NCBI RefSeq assembly: GCF_000374825.1
Contig: NZ_KB895380.1
Coordinates: 124,001 to 188,000 of the forward strand
DNA from: Paenibacillus sanguinis 2301083 = DSM 16941
GTDB taxonomy: Bacteria; Bacillota; Bacilli; Paenibacillales; Paenibacillaceae
Length of the DNA: 64,000 bases
Reading direction: 5' to 3'
Numbering within the stretch: the stretch's first letter is position 1; each line of letters opens with the position of its first letter. Below are positions 7,939 to 18,126 of this stretch, piece by piece. The position numbers were made by a program, and so were the translations under genes. The notes below the pieces were generated by a model. That model was not told the DNA's origin and searched no databases. It saw only the letters and a program-made list of their open reading frames with translations.

Positions 7939-8985
7939 TTACTCCATCATGCTAATCAGCAGTGCCCCTGCTACGCCAGGACGTTCCTCTGAATACCATA
8001 CGCTCACGGTCGGCGGCTGGGCCGAGCCGGCGCCTTGATCTGCACCCTCACGCTCAAGCCAATGTGCTGCTTCCGACCATGACCAGCTTACTGCTTCATA
8101 GCGGCTGATCACCTGCTTGCCCTCATCATGAATGTAACGAATAAAAATCTTCGTCTTTGCATCGACGGCGAAAGTGACCTCTTTGGGCTCCGTCTCCAGT
8201 GTGGTCGCAGTCTCCCTGTCCGACCCCTCCGTCGATTTCCTTGTCATCACCATATAAGCAGGGTTGGTCCGCACCGTAATTGCATCCTTCCCTACGCCCT
8301 CCAAATCGCCGAACAAATCCCGGGACGCTTCCTCCCATCCGGCCATTACTTCTTTATTTTCGTCGGCATAGACAACCTTGGCATCCACAAAAGGAATTAA
8401 GCTCGTATCATAGGCAGTAATAGAAGCAATTCCCCCAGCCCCTACCAACAGATAAATTCCGGTGAGCATCACCACCAGCTTTCTCGGCGTACGGGTCCGA
8501 TTCTCCAGCCACAGATACAAGCCTATCCCCAATACCCCGCCCGTAATATTCAAGAGAACATCATCGATATCGCTGCTGCCGAGGGCAAATACGTATTGAC
8601 TGATCTCAAATAACAAGGAAATGCCCAGCACTACGGCAATTTGTCCCCAGAACGACCAACGCCTGGCTATGAAGGCCACAAATAATCCCAGCGGAATAAA
8701 AATTAAAATATTTCCTCCGATGTTCTCCATCAACTGCCCCGAGTCCATCGCACCTTGAACCAAAGATTGCCCGATCGTGCGAAAGGGAATCATGTTTACG
8801 CTTCTTATCGTATTAAGCCGTTCATGAAATAATGAATCAAGGGGCAGTGTCTTAAACAAAATAACCTGTCCCATCAACATCACGTAGATCCCAAACGACA
8901 AGTATAGCAGTCCATACCAGCCCCGGCTGGCTTGCCTTTCGTTCTTCCTGTAGCCGGACGGCCCGCCGAGCTTCCGCGCTAACAT
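7939..8985 (-). CDS. VanZ-like membrane protein with C-terminal extracytoplasmic domain
   Basis: The 348-aa product has an N-terminal VanZ domain with about five membrane helices (residues 25-170; NMIPFRTIGQ, ENIGGNILIFIPLG, SDIDDVLLNITGGVLG), then a 160-residue soluble part that contains no motif I know. VanZ-family proteins are linked to low-level teicoplanin resistance, but most have no assigned function. ATG 8985 follows AGGAGG by 8 bases. The open frame extends to GTG 9039 inside a palindromic repeat, which I reject. It is monocistronic, with a terminator downstream. Confidence 0.8.
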   Translation of the reverse strand: MLARKLGGPSGYRKNERQASRGWYGLLYLSFGIYVMLMGQVILFKTLPLDSLFHERLNTIRSVNMIPFRTIGQSLVQGAMDSGQLMENIGGNILIFIPLGLFVAFIARRWSFWGQIAVVLGISLLFEISQYVFALGSSDIDDVLLNITGGVLGIGLYLWLENRTRTPRKLVVMLTGIYLLVGAGGIASITAYDTSLIPFVDAKVVYADENKEVMAGWEEASRDLFGDLEGVGKDAITVRTNPAYMVMTRKSTEGSDRETATTLETEPKEVTFAVDAKTKIFIRYIHDEGKQVISRYEAVSWSWSEAAHWLEREGADQGAGSAQPPTVSVWYSEERPGVAGALLISMME

Positions 8986-9014
8986 TGCACCATCCTCCTG
9001 TCCTTGAAGAGGCA

Positions 9015-9062
9015 GTTCAAAAAGCCGTCTTTCGATCACACAGAAAACCTGGCTTGTTGAAC
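9015..9062. repeat. Short palindromic element upstream of vanZ-like gene
   Basis: GTTCAAAAAGCC (9015-9026) pairs imperfectly with GGCTTGTTGAAC (9051-9062). The outer TTCAAAAAG resembles the end of the 6858-7022 element, so it may be a short relative. It lies just upstream of the vanZ-like ribosome site. Confidence 0.45.
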
Positions 9063-9164
9063 ACTCACTTGAAGAGCACCCCGCCCTTATAAAATGAATG
9101 ATTATAAAAAAAAGACGAATGGAGGTGAGTATTTGTTACCACGTGCTATCCAGCTTTCAGCGAC

Positions 9165-10175
9165 TTAAGGGGTAATTGGCACCATTTGGCGTTTCCGGTT
9201 CCTGAATATGGCAAGCTCTGTATAGCCATGCTCCATAGCATCAGCCAGAGCCCCATCCAGTAACATGCCAATATCATCAGGATAATGCGCATCCGAGGAT
9301 AATGTCAGGGGTATCCGATGGTCAGCCAATACCGAGAGGAACAATGGACTTGGACAGCTCTCGGCAACCGGATAGCGATAGGCCAATCCCGTATTCATCT
9401 CCGTAATCACGCCACTGCGATTCATTTTCTCAGCAATCTGCCTGTACAATGGCAATAACTCCCGTTCATCAAGGGGGCGAAAGCCAAACAGCTTCAAATT
9501 GTCCGGATGTGCAATAATCTGGAACAATCCCGAATCACAAGCTTGCCCGAGAAGATCATAATAAGCCGCATAGGTGGCTACAATGTCCCGTCCGTCAAAG
9601 CCCTCCCTCGCCTGAGGATTATCGAACCCCCAGCCTTCCAGAAAATGAACGGAACCAATCACGTAATCCCAATTTTGCCGAGCAAGCAGCTCGCCAAGCT
9701 CTGCCTCCCCACCAGGGAAAAAGTCCGCTTCCACTCCTAGCGCCAGATCGGACCTTGTCTTCTTGGCTTCCGTAATGAAATCGGCAAATTCCGAAAGCGA
9801 AGCCACGCACACCTGATCCAGCCAGGTGCGTTGCAGCTTGCCTACCGGACTATCGTCAAGCAGCATATGCTTCTCATAATAAGGGCGACATTCACGAAAA
9901 CGGTACAGATGATCCACAACGCCAAACTGCTGAATTCCCCGGCTGCGGCCCGTTGTTAAATAACGGTCCAGCCACTCTTCACTGTAGCAGCCCTGCTGTA
10001 TCCGCCTGGATAACAGCCCGGACAGCCGCTCTGCAAAGGCAAGCGAGTGATCATCATCCATCCCCGAAGCGCTAGCAGACATGGGCTCAGTGGCAGAGAG
10101 GGCCTGCATGGTGCGCATAAGCCAGCGCAACGAATATGGGCCTTCCTCTAAATGAAAATGCATATCAACCTTCAC
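9165..10175 (-). CDS. PHP-domain phosphoesterase (histidinol-phosphatase-like)
   Basis: The 336-aa product has the PHP metal ligands in order: MHFHLEEG (HxH, residues 5-7), GVEADFFPG, GSVHFLEG, IIAHPDN and SSDAHYPDD (DxH). PHP enzymes hydrolyse phosphomonoesters or diesters with a trinuclear metal site. GTG 10175 is the start, with AGGAGG 8 bases upstream. It is last in a seven-gene minus operon with an ABC importer and an alkaline-phosphatase-superfamily enzyme. A role in degrading an imported organophosphate is therefore more likely than histidine synthesis. No his genes are nearby. Confidence 0.8.
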   Translation of the reverse strand: MKVDMHFHLEEGPYSLRWLMRTMQALSATEPMSASASGMDDDHSLAFAERLSGLLSRRIQQGCYSEEWLDRYLTTGRSRGIQQFGVVDHLYRFRECRPYYEKHMLLDDSPVGKLQRTWLDQVCVASLSEFADFITEAKKTRSDLALGVEADFFPGGEAELGELLARQNWDYVIGSVHFLEGWGFDNPQAREGFDGRDIVATYAAYYDLLGQACDSGLFQIIAHPDNLKLFGFRPLDERELLPLYRQIAEKMNRSGVITEMNTGLAYRYPVAESCPSPLFLSVLADHRIPLTLSSDAHYPDDIGMLLDGALADAMEHGYTELAIFRNRKRQMVPITP

Positions 10176-10191
10176 CGGCTAATCCTCCTGT

Positions 10192-11013
10192 CTATGTCCA
10201 GTTCACCATCGCTCCGGAAGGCTTAATCCCCAAGTAATGACACATTAAGGGTGCAAAATAAAGCTGCGATATCCCCCGCTCACGCTCCAATGCTGCCGAA
10301 GGAAGCGGCAGCTCACCGAAGACATACAGTGGAACCTGCCGCTCCTCCGGCTCCGTACCACCATGCTGCCCCTCCCCATTCATCCCATGATCAGAGGTCA
10401 CAATGACCTGATACCCTTGCGATCTCCATAACGGGACCAGGGAGGCTAACAAACCGTCCGCCATACGCACCGTTCCGGCATATTCCTTGCTCTCTCCTCC
10501 ATGCTTATGGCCCATATCGTCAATATTCATCGAATGGATATAAAGGAAGTTCGGGTCATAGGTCGTACGCAAGTATTCGGCATCCAAGAATAGATGGCTG
10601 TCCGGGTAATGATCCTCAAAGTAGAACATGCCGTGCTGAATCGGCTGGCTCTCATCATGCTGGTGACGGTCTTCCACTAAATGGAAGGGAGCCCGGTTAT
10701 ATAGCTCGCTCACCCAATGATAAGCCGCTGCCGCCGTTCTTAATCCTGCGGCAGTAGCCAGATGGAATACGCTCTCCTCCCGGCTCAGACGCGCAATATG
10801 GTTAGCATTGATGCCGTTTCTGGCCACGGGTGTTCCGGTCAGCAGCACCTCATAAAGTGGACGGGACAGGCTGGGAAGCTGAGACTCCACACGGTAGCAA
10901 GACACCTCCCCTTGTTCAACTAAATGCTCCATATAGCCCAAATATTTACGTGCCGCATCATACCGCAACCCGTCCAACACAACGACAACCAGCTTGGTTT
11001 CTATTGATGACAT
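10192..11013 (-). CDS. Alkaline-phosphatase-superfamily phosphodiesterase/phosphonatase-like enzyme
   Basis: The 273-aa product has the superfamily metal-site pattern: VVVLDGLRYDAA (Asp, about residue 14), a Ser nucleophile candidate in LPSLSRPLYEVLLTGTP, NIDDMGHKHG, and TSDHGMNGEGQHGG. It resembles nucleotide pyrophosphatase and phosphonoacetate hydrolase folds but is short, with no signal peptide, so it is cytoplasmic. GGGAGG precedes ATG 11013. It lies 16 bases before the PHP gene and 19 after deoR, inside the ABC operon. The substrate is unknown. Confidence 0.78.
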   Translation of the reverse strand: MSSIETKLVVVVLDGLRYDAARKYLGYMEHLVEQGEVSCYRVESQLPSLSRPLYEVLLTGTPVARNGINANHIARLSREESVFHLATAAGLRTAAAAYHWVSELYNRAPFHLVEDRHQHDESQPIQHGMFYFEDHYPDSHLFLDAEYLRTTYDPNFLYIHSMNIDDMGHKHGGESKEYAGTVRMADGLLASLVPLWRSQGYQVIVTSDHGMNGEGQHGGTEPEERQVPLYVFGELPLPSAALERERGISQLYFAPLMCHYLGIKPSGAMVNWT

Positions 11014-11032
11014 CTATTCTTCCTCCCTTATG

Positions 11033-11818
11033 CTAATTGGCTTCGATCCATTGAATATGCTGGCTGCGAAGTGGCTGTATCCACTCCTTCGGAAGCGGAG
11101 TATTACTGACAATAATGTGCAGTTTAGCGAGCGGAGCGATCTCCACGAAGGCTTCCTTGCCGAGCTTCGACTCATCCGCCAACACGATGGTTCGGGACGC
11201 TGCATCAACCATTCTCCGCGACATCCCTGTCTCGTTGATATCATAGTCGCTAATGCCACGTTCCGGAGAGATGCCTCCCACGGAGATGAATGCCTTATCT
11301 ACGCGGAACTGCGATAGCATACTTTCCCCCATAGGTCCGGACATCGATTGCTGCTCCGGGTTCAGCTCTCCGCCAACGACAACAATCTTCCCGGAGAATT
11401 TCCCGCTGTTCAGCGATTCCATCAGATGATAGGCGACGGCCAGGGAATTGGTCAGGATCGTCAGCCGTTCGCGGCCAGCAATGGCCTTCGCCATCTCCAG
11501 CGTGGTCGTGCCAATATCAACGGCAATCGTATCACCAGACTCGACCAATTCCGCAGCCGCCCGGCCAATACGCTCCTTCTCCTCCATCCTCACCTGCTGT
11601 CGCTGTAGATAGGGTGGCTCATAGCTGGTCAGCTTGGTGAGGACCGCACCTCCGTATACCCTTTTGGCCAGCCCATCCTTCTCCAGCAATACCAAATCAC
11701 GGCGAACGGTCTCTTCCGACACCGTAAATAGCTGGGATAAGTCGGGGACCTTCACTTGTCCCTCCAGTTTTAACTGTTCCATAATGACACGCTTGCGTTC
11801 CTCGGATGAAATCGACAA
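11033..11818 (-). CDS. DeoR/GlpR-family transcriptional regulator
   Basis: The 261-aa product has an N-terminal winged helix (RKRVIMEQLKLEGQVKVPDLSQLFTVSEETVRRDL, shown here only to mark residues 8-42) and a C-terminal DeoRC sensor domain (GDTIAVDIGTTTLEMA, ILTNSLAVAY, DKAFISVGGI). Such sensors bind phosphorylated sugars or polyols. The start is TTG 11818; GGAAGGGG of the preceding gene's end is about 10 bases upstream. It sits inside the importer operon, so autoregulation of the operon by a phosphorylated catabolite is the simplest idea. Confidence 0.88.
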   Translation of the reverse strand: MSISSEERKRVIMEQLKLEGQVKVPDLSQLFTVSEETVRRDLVLLEKDGLAKRVYGGAVLTKLTSYEPPYLQRQQVRMEEKERIGRAAAELVESGDTIAVDIGTTTLEMAKAIAGRERLTILTNSLAVAYHLMESLNSGKFSGKIVVVGGELNPEQQSMSGPMGESMLSQFRVDKAFISVGGISPERGISDYDINETGMSRRMVDAASRTIVLADESKLGKEAFVEIAPLAKLHIIVSNTPLPKEWIQPLRSQHIQWIEAN

Positions 11819-11823
11819 CTTTC

Positions 11824-12867
11824 CTAAACCCCTTCCTTCTCCAAATGCAGCAATTGCGCAGGATCCAAGGCCAGCTTCACCGTGCTGTTCTCTTCCCTGC
11901 GCAAGGACCGTCCATCGTTCAGTTGATCAACGGTCAGCCGAAGTCCCGCAGCATCCACGGCATAACGAATGACATTGCCCAAAATGGATGCAGAATGCAC
12001 GGTCCCCTGCACGATTTGCTTGCCTGATGCCAGCTTCGTGCTCTCTCGTTCCTGATCCAGAAGAGCGAGCGCCTCCGGCCGTATGGCGAAGCTCTCGGCT
12101 TCCCCCTCCAACGTTCCGAATAAACGCAGCGCCTCAGCCCGGGACAATACGTTATAGCTGCCCATGAATCGGGCCACGAACTCCGTTTTTGGGGCAGAAT
12201 AGATTTCTTCGGGTGCTCCTTGCTGCACGATGTTGCCCTGATTCATCAGGCACACCCGATCCGATAAGGTTAATGCTTCCTCCTGATCATGGGTGACAAA
12301 GATCGTCGTCATATTAAATTTTTTCTGAATTTCGCGAATCTCGCTCCTTAAATTTCTGCGTATCTTGGCATCCAGTGCACTAAGCGGCTCGTCGAGCAGA
12401 AGCACCTTGGGCCGTACCGCCAAGGAACGGGCCAAGGCGACGCGCTGCTGCTGACCTCCTGACAACTGCTGCGGGTACGCATTGCGCTTGTCCACCAGAT
12501 CGATAAGCTCCAGCAGTTCCGTCGAACGCTGCCGCCGGGCCTCTCTGGATGCCTTCCGCATGCGCATCCCGTATTCAATATTCTCGCTGACCGTCAGATT
12601 GGGAAATAGCGCATAGGATTGGAATACCATGCCGATCTCCCGGCTGCGTGGCGGCAGTTCTGCAATAGGCCGATTATCTAGCCAGATCTGCCCCTCGTCC
12701 ATCTCCGTCAAGCCGGCGATGCAGCGAAGCAGCGTGCTTTTTCCGCATCCAGAGGGTCCTAACAATGTGACCAGCTCCCCCTCGCGAATCTCCAGATTCA
12801 CTTGGCTCAGCACGGTATTCCCGGCAAATTGCTTGCGAATCCCTTCCAGCCTCAAATATGGCTTCAT
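11824..12867 (-). CDS. ABC importer ATPase (PotA/FbpC type, TOBE domain)
   Basis: The 347-aa product has Walker A GPSGCGKST, signature LSGGQQQRVALARSL, Walker B VLLLDEPLSALD, H-loop VTHDQEEAL, and a C-terminal TOBE-like region. ATG 12867 forms an ATGA overlap with the upstream permease stop; the frame continues upstream but only as a shadow of the permease gene. It energises the two permeases at 12864-14590. The subfamily covers Fe3+, spermidine, thiamine and 2-aminoethylphosphonate importers, so it does not settle the substrate. Confidence 0.9.
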   Translation of the reverse strand: MKPYLRLEGIRKQFAGNTVLSQVNLEIREGELVTLLGPSGCGKSTLLRCIAGLTEMDEGQIWLDNRPIAELPPRSREIGMVFQSYALFPNLTVSENIEYGMRMRKASREARRQRSTELLELIDLVDKRNAYPQQLSGGQQQRVALARSLAVRPKVLLLDEPLSALDAKIRRNLRSEIREIQKKFNMTTIFVTHDQEEALTLSDRVCLMNQGNIVQQGAPEEIYSAPKTEFVARFMGSYNVLSRAEALRLFGTLEGEAESFAIRPEALALLDQERESTKLASGKQIVQGTVHSASILGNVIRYAVDAAGLRLTVDQLNDGRSLRREENSTVKLALDPAQLLHLEKEGV

Positions 12868-13676
12868 TTGGACATCCCCTTGTTTACTTTTTTGCCAAGC
12901 TGCATCAACACCATAGACAAGATCAGAATGAACAAGAAATAAGAGATGGCAATGGCGCTGGCCAAGTGCCCGCTTTCGTTCATTCTGCGCATCAGGTACA
13001 CCTGAATCGTCTGGATGTGACCACCGACCAGCATATTTGTCAGCACAAACTCGCCAAACAATACAGAGAAGGACAGCAGGGTTGAAGTCATGACTCCGGG
13101 CCAAATATTGGGCAAAATCACCGTGATGAAGGCCTTGATCCGACTCGCCCCTAGCATTTCAGCCGCCCCTAGCAGCTCCACAGCGGATACTGTCAGCAGG
13201 CTATTGCGAATTCCCTGATACATGTAAGGCAGAATAATGACGAAATAGGCTCCGATCAAAATGTAGGCCGTCCCGGAAATATTGATGGGCCCGGAAGAAT
13301 AGGCACGAATGAGACCCACGGCTGCAACTACGCCGGGTACCGCATAGGGCAGCACCACAACGCCCTTCATGAAGCTCTCCAGACCCGGCAGATACACCGT
13401 GATAATGAATACCGCAGGAAGCATAACCACGAGGCTCAACGCCACACTGATCAGGCACAAATAAAGAGACTTCCATAAGGCGTCCATAAATCGTACATCC
13501 GTGAACATCTCGCTGAACCATTCCAGCGTCCAGCGTTCCGGGAGGATTGTGGTTTGCCAGTCCTTGGCAAAGGCATAGATGAAGGTTGCCAGCAATGGAA
13601 GGAACAAGTAAACGAGCAGCACCAGTATTAAGGTGCGATGTCCCCAGCCTGCCCGCCGCTCTCCGGATGCGTGCAT
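12864..13676 (-). CDS. ABC importer permease 2
   Basis: The 270-aa product has six predicted membrane helices. Its EAA-type loop is AVELLGAAEMLGASRIKAF, with the usual Gly followed by a hydrophobic stretch. The start ATG (MHASGERRAGWGHR) shares its last base position with the stop of the upstream permease. The downstream ATPase overlaps by 4 bases. It is the inner-membrane partner of the 13676-14590 permease in the organophosphate-type importer. Confidence 0.88.
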   Translation of the reverse strand: MHASGERRAGWGHRTLILVLLVYLFLPLLATFIYAFAKDWQTTILPERWTLEWFSEMFTDVRFMDALWKSLYLCLISVALSLVVMLPAVFIITVYLPGLESFMKGVVVLPYAVPGVVAAVGLIRAYSSGPINISGTAYILIGAYFVIILPYMYQGIRNSLLTVSAVELLGAAEMLGASRIKAFITVILPNIWPGVMTSTLLSFSVLFGEFVLTNMLVGGHIQTIQVYLMRRMNESGHLASAIAISYFLFILILSMVLMQLGKKVNKGMSK

Positions 13677-14590
13677 TATAATTCCTCCTTCAGTGCAGGC
13701 GATTTCAGCTTGAAGCCCTTGCGGCGAATAGAGGCTCTTGCATCCGGGGCTCCTGGCTGAAACCGCTGCGCACGCTGGATCATCTTATGATTCAGATAGA
13801 CGGCGAGCAGGGTGGATAACGCCAGAATTACGGCGAGTACATTGCCAAGCTGCGGTTCACTCACGACATCGCCCGAGACCAGATTGCCGATTCGCACGGC
13901 AAGCAGATTGAAGTTGCTTCCTACCAACGCATATGCCGTGGCGTAAGCTCCCATACTGTTGGCGAACAGAATGCCCAGCGTGCCGAAGACGGCCGGAAGC
14001 AGCACCGGAATACCGATCGTTCTCCAGAATTGCCACGTGCTTGCGCCTAACAAGGACGCCGCCTCCTTCCACTGCTCGCGAATGCCGTAAAAGGAGGGAT
14101 ACAGCAGAAGCAAGGCGAGGGGCACCTGGAAATAGACATATACTAGCACCAATCCCGACCAGCTATATAGATCAAAACCGGCAAAGACATCCCAGCCCCA
14201 CTGCTTGAACAGCAGTGTAAATACCCCATTGCTGCCCAGCAGGATAATATAAGCGAAGGCCAGCGGCACACCGGCAAAGTTGGAGGTCATATTAGACAGC
14301 ATGATCAAGCGATCCCGCATTTTGGGGGAGAAGCGTGTAATGGAATAAGCAAATACGAGGCCCGCTATCAGCCCGATCACACTGGAAAATATCGAAATCA
14401 ACAGACTATTCTGAATGGCCTTGAGATAATATTCGCTTTGAAAGACACGACCGTAATATTCCAACGTCAAGCCCGATCCCGAGCTGATGCTCCCGGTCAC
14501 CATCGAAACGATGGGAACCAATTGGAACAACGCCACCATAGCTATGAAGGGCAGCAGCCCCAGCCAGAACCAGCGATTTTTACGCTTCAC
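13676..14590 (-). CDS. ABC importer permease 1
   Basis: The 304-aa product has six predicted membrane helices and an EAA loop (WKEAASLLGASTWQFWRTI). GTG 14590 is chosen because AGAGGAG is 8 bases upstream. An alternative GTG at 14650 would add 20 Arg/Ser-rich residues and lacks a ribosome site. It follows the binding-protein gene after about 95 bases, which hold a short hairpin near 14660-14678; such hairpins often lower permease expression relative to the binding protein. Confidence 0.86.
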   Translation of the reverse strand: MKRKNRWFWLGLLPFIAMVALFQLVPIVSMVTGSISSGSGLTLEYYGRVFQSEYYLKAIQNSLLISIFSSVIGLIAGLVFAYSITRFSPKMRDRLIMLSNMTSNFAGVPLAFAYIILLGSNGVFTLLFKQWGWDVFAGFDLYSWSGLVLVYVYFQVPLALLLLYPSFYGIREQWKEAASLLGASTWQFWRTIGIPVLLPAVFGTLGILFANSMGAYATAYALVGSNFNLLAVRIGNLVSGDVVSEPQLGNVLAVILALSTLLAVYLNHKMIQRAQRFQPGAPDARASIRRKGFKLKSPALKEEL

Positions 14591-14684
14591 CTTTCTCACT
14601 CCTCTGCTTCGAGCAAAAGGTGCGCCATTCGTCCGGGACGGTTGACGCACCGCTGAAGTAACTACCGTGTGGTTAGTTCATGGA

Positions 14685-15809
14685 TTAGTTCATGTGTACC
14701 AGCACGCGCTCTTGCCACAATTGAGGCAGCTTCTTTGCGGCTTCTTCCCATGCCTGATAGTCTTTCACAGGCTTCACGCTTGTGTAGGCCTCGGCAGGCA
14801 ACAGCTTGGCCGCCACATCTTCGGGTAGTTCTACGCTCTCGCGGATAGGTCTGGCATAGCCCTTCGCCAGATTAATTTGACCCTCATCACTCAAGATGTA
14901 CTCCCGTGCCAGCTTCGCTGCATGCGGATGAGGCGCATATTTATTAATAATGGTGGCATATCCACTCACAACACTGCCTTCCTGCGGGATGGCTACGTTA
15001 AATTTATCCGGCCCCAGTTGGTCCTTGAAATTAAGTGCGTTGAAGTCCCACAATAAAGTGACCTCGACTTCGCCCTTCTCCATATTTGCCAGCGAAGCTT
15101 CTGCGTTCGACAAACGGCCTTGCTTAGCCAGCTCTTCAAAATAGGCAATCCCTGGTTCCAGATTGGTCTCGTCTCCGCCAAAGGCTATAGCTGCTGCGAG
15201 CACAGCCATTTGGGCCTGGGCTGCCTTGGTCACATCGCCAACGATAATTTTGTAGTCACCGTTCTTCATATCTTCCCAGCTTTGTGGCGGAGACTTCACC
15301 AGATCCGTATTGGTAAAGATAGAAATCGAACCTTGATAGCCTACGATCCAGTGTCCATCCGCATCCTTGGCCCACTCGGGAATCTCGTCCCAATAGGAGG
15401 TCTTGTATGGCTGCGTCACGCCGCGATCCACTGCTACCGGACCAAAGGCGATCCCTACGTCGCCGATGTCGGCCGTCGGTTTGTTCTTCTCCGCTTCAAA
15501 CTTATTGATCTCGTCCGCGCTCGACATATCCGTGTCCGAGTGCTCCAAGCCATACTTGCTCTTCAAATCCTCCCAGGTGTCTTTCCAGTTGGCCCACGTA
15601 TCCGGCATTCCCACGCTAACGACAGAGCCTTCCTCCTTGGCTTTAGCCTCCAATTCAGCCAGTGTTAATTCCTCTGCAGGAGCTTCAGCATTTCCGTCCG
15701 CAGTGGGGGCCGGTGTGTCGCCCGTCCCTCCTCCACATGCTGCCAACGTCAACATCAACAAACACAGAACTAGGCCAAGCGACAACATTTTCTTTACTCC
15801 ATATTTCAT
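14685..15809 (-). CDS. ABC importer substrate-binding lipoprotein
   Basis: The 374-aa product has a lipoprotein signal peptide (lipobox LAAC near residue 24) and a periplasmic-binding fold of the Fe3+/thiamine/AEP type (VVSVGMPDTWANWKDTW, IADIGDVGIAFG-like core, WIVGYQGSISIFTNTDL). ATG 15809 is chosen over GTG 15821 because the GGGAG lies directly against the GTG. It is first in the seven-gene operon. The ligand cannot be read from the sequence; the downstream phosphoesterases suggest an organophosphate or phosphonate. Confidence 0.85.
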   Translation of the reverse strand: MKYGVKKMLSLGLVLCLLMLTLAACGGGTGDTPAPTADGNAEAPAEELTLAELEAKAKEEGSVVSVGMPDTWANWKDTWEDLKSKYGLEHSDTDMSSADEINKFEAEKNKPTADIGDVGIAFGPVAVDRGVTQPYKTSYWDEIPEWAKDADGHWIVGYQGSISIFTNTDLVKSPPQSWEDMKNGDYKIIVGDVTKAAQAQMAVLAAAIAFGGDETNLEPGIAYFEELAKQGRLSNAEASLANMEKGEVEVTLLWDFNALNFKDQLGPDKFNVAIPQEGSVVSGYATIINKYAPHPHAAKLAREYILSDEGQINLAKGYARPIRESVELPEDVAAKLLPAEAYTSVKPVKDYQAWEEAAKKLPQLWQERVLVHMN

Positions 15810-16129
15810 GTTCTCTCGCACTCCCTGTGGATTATTGTGGGTTTATCATGTATTTATGTTGTTTTCAACCCAAGTAGAGTATAGATTTTGACTATTTACG
15901 CTAGATTAAGAGAATTGCCTAGATTTATTAAATCCATTGAAAGCCCTGCTATTGGTTTTAAACCAGCTTTACATGCAACATAGCTTAGATGGGAATGCAC
16001 TAATGTCAAAATAAAAAGGACGCCTCCCTCACAGGATTTGTCCTTAGATACGCTTCTTAATTTAATAATTGTATATTTAAAGATTAACAATACGAGACTG
16101 CTTTAGTTTTGGCTTTAGTTGTACAGGTT
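15810..16129. other. Intergenic region between ABC operon and flavoprotein gene
   Basis: About 320 bases. It holds the promoter region of the ABC operon (a possible -35 TTGAAA near 15864-15869 on the minus strand, with no convincing -10) and the terminator of the flavoprotein gene at 16010-16045. A 64-codon minus frame at 15896-16090 has no ribosome site or recognisable motif and I do not call it. Confidence 0.5.
16010..16045 (-). terminator. Candidate terminator after flavoprotein gene 1
   Basis: On the minus strand AAGGAC (complement of 16040-16045) pairs with GTCCTT, with an inner TCCT/AGGG pairing, followed by a T5 tract. It lies about 85 bases after the stop at 16130. Confidence 0.55.
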
Positions 16130-17938
<1,809 letters not shown>

Positions 17939-17990
17939 TCATAAAGATTCTAGCCAGTATCCAAAGACAACTAGACACCAGTAGTATTTA

Positions 17991-18008
17991 ATGTGAAAAT
18001 ATGCACAA
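17991..18008. promoter_or_regulatory. Rex/Fnr-like operator at flavoprotein 1 promoter
   Basis: ATGTGAAAATATGCACAA matches 12 of 14 fixed positions of the Rex consensus (TTGTGAA-N4-TTCACAA) and 9 of 10 of the Fnr/Crp form TGTGA-N6-TCACA. On the minus strand it begins 5 bases after a TATAAT (complement of 18014-18019), so a bound protein would cover the transcription start, as a repressor does. Confidence 0.5.
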
Positions 18009-18126
18009 GAGCTATTATAGAACGAATCTAGCAAGCTGTATTTGCACATTCCTGATTTTCCTTGTCTTTTTCGGACTTTATCCGATAGATCATAGTTAAC
18101 AGCTAGAAAGGGACGATCAACTCCCG

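Noticed and set aside
9119..9173. Short plus-strand leader-like frame after GGAGGTGAG (TTG start, about 13 codons)
   Set aside because: No plus-strand gene follows it and it overlaps the end of the PHP gene; most likely chance.
15896..16090. 64-codon minus-strand frame
   Set aside because: No ribosome site, no recognisable motif, and it spans the flavoprotein terminator.
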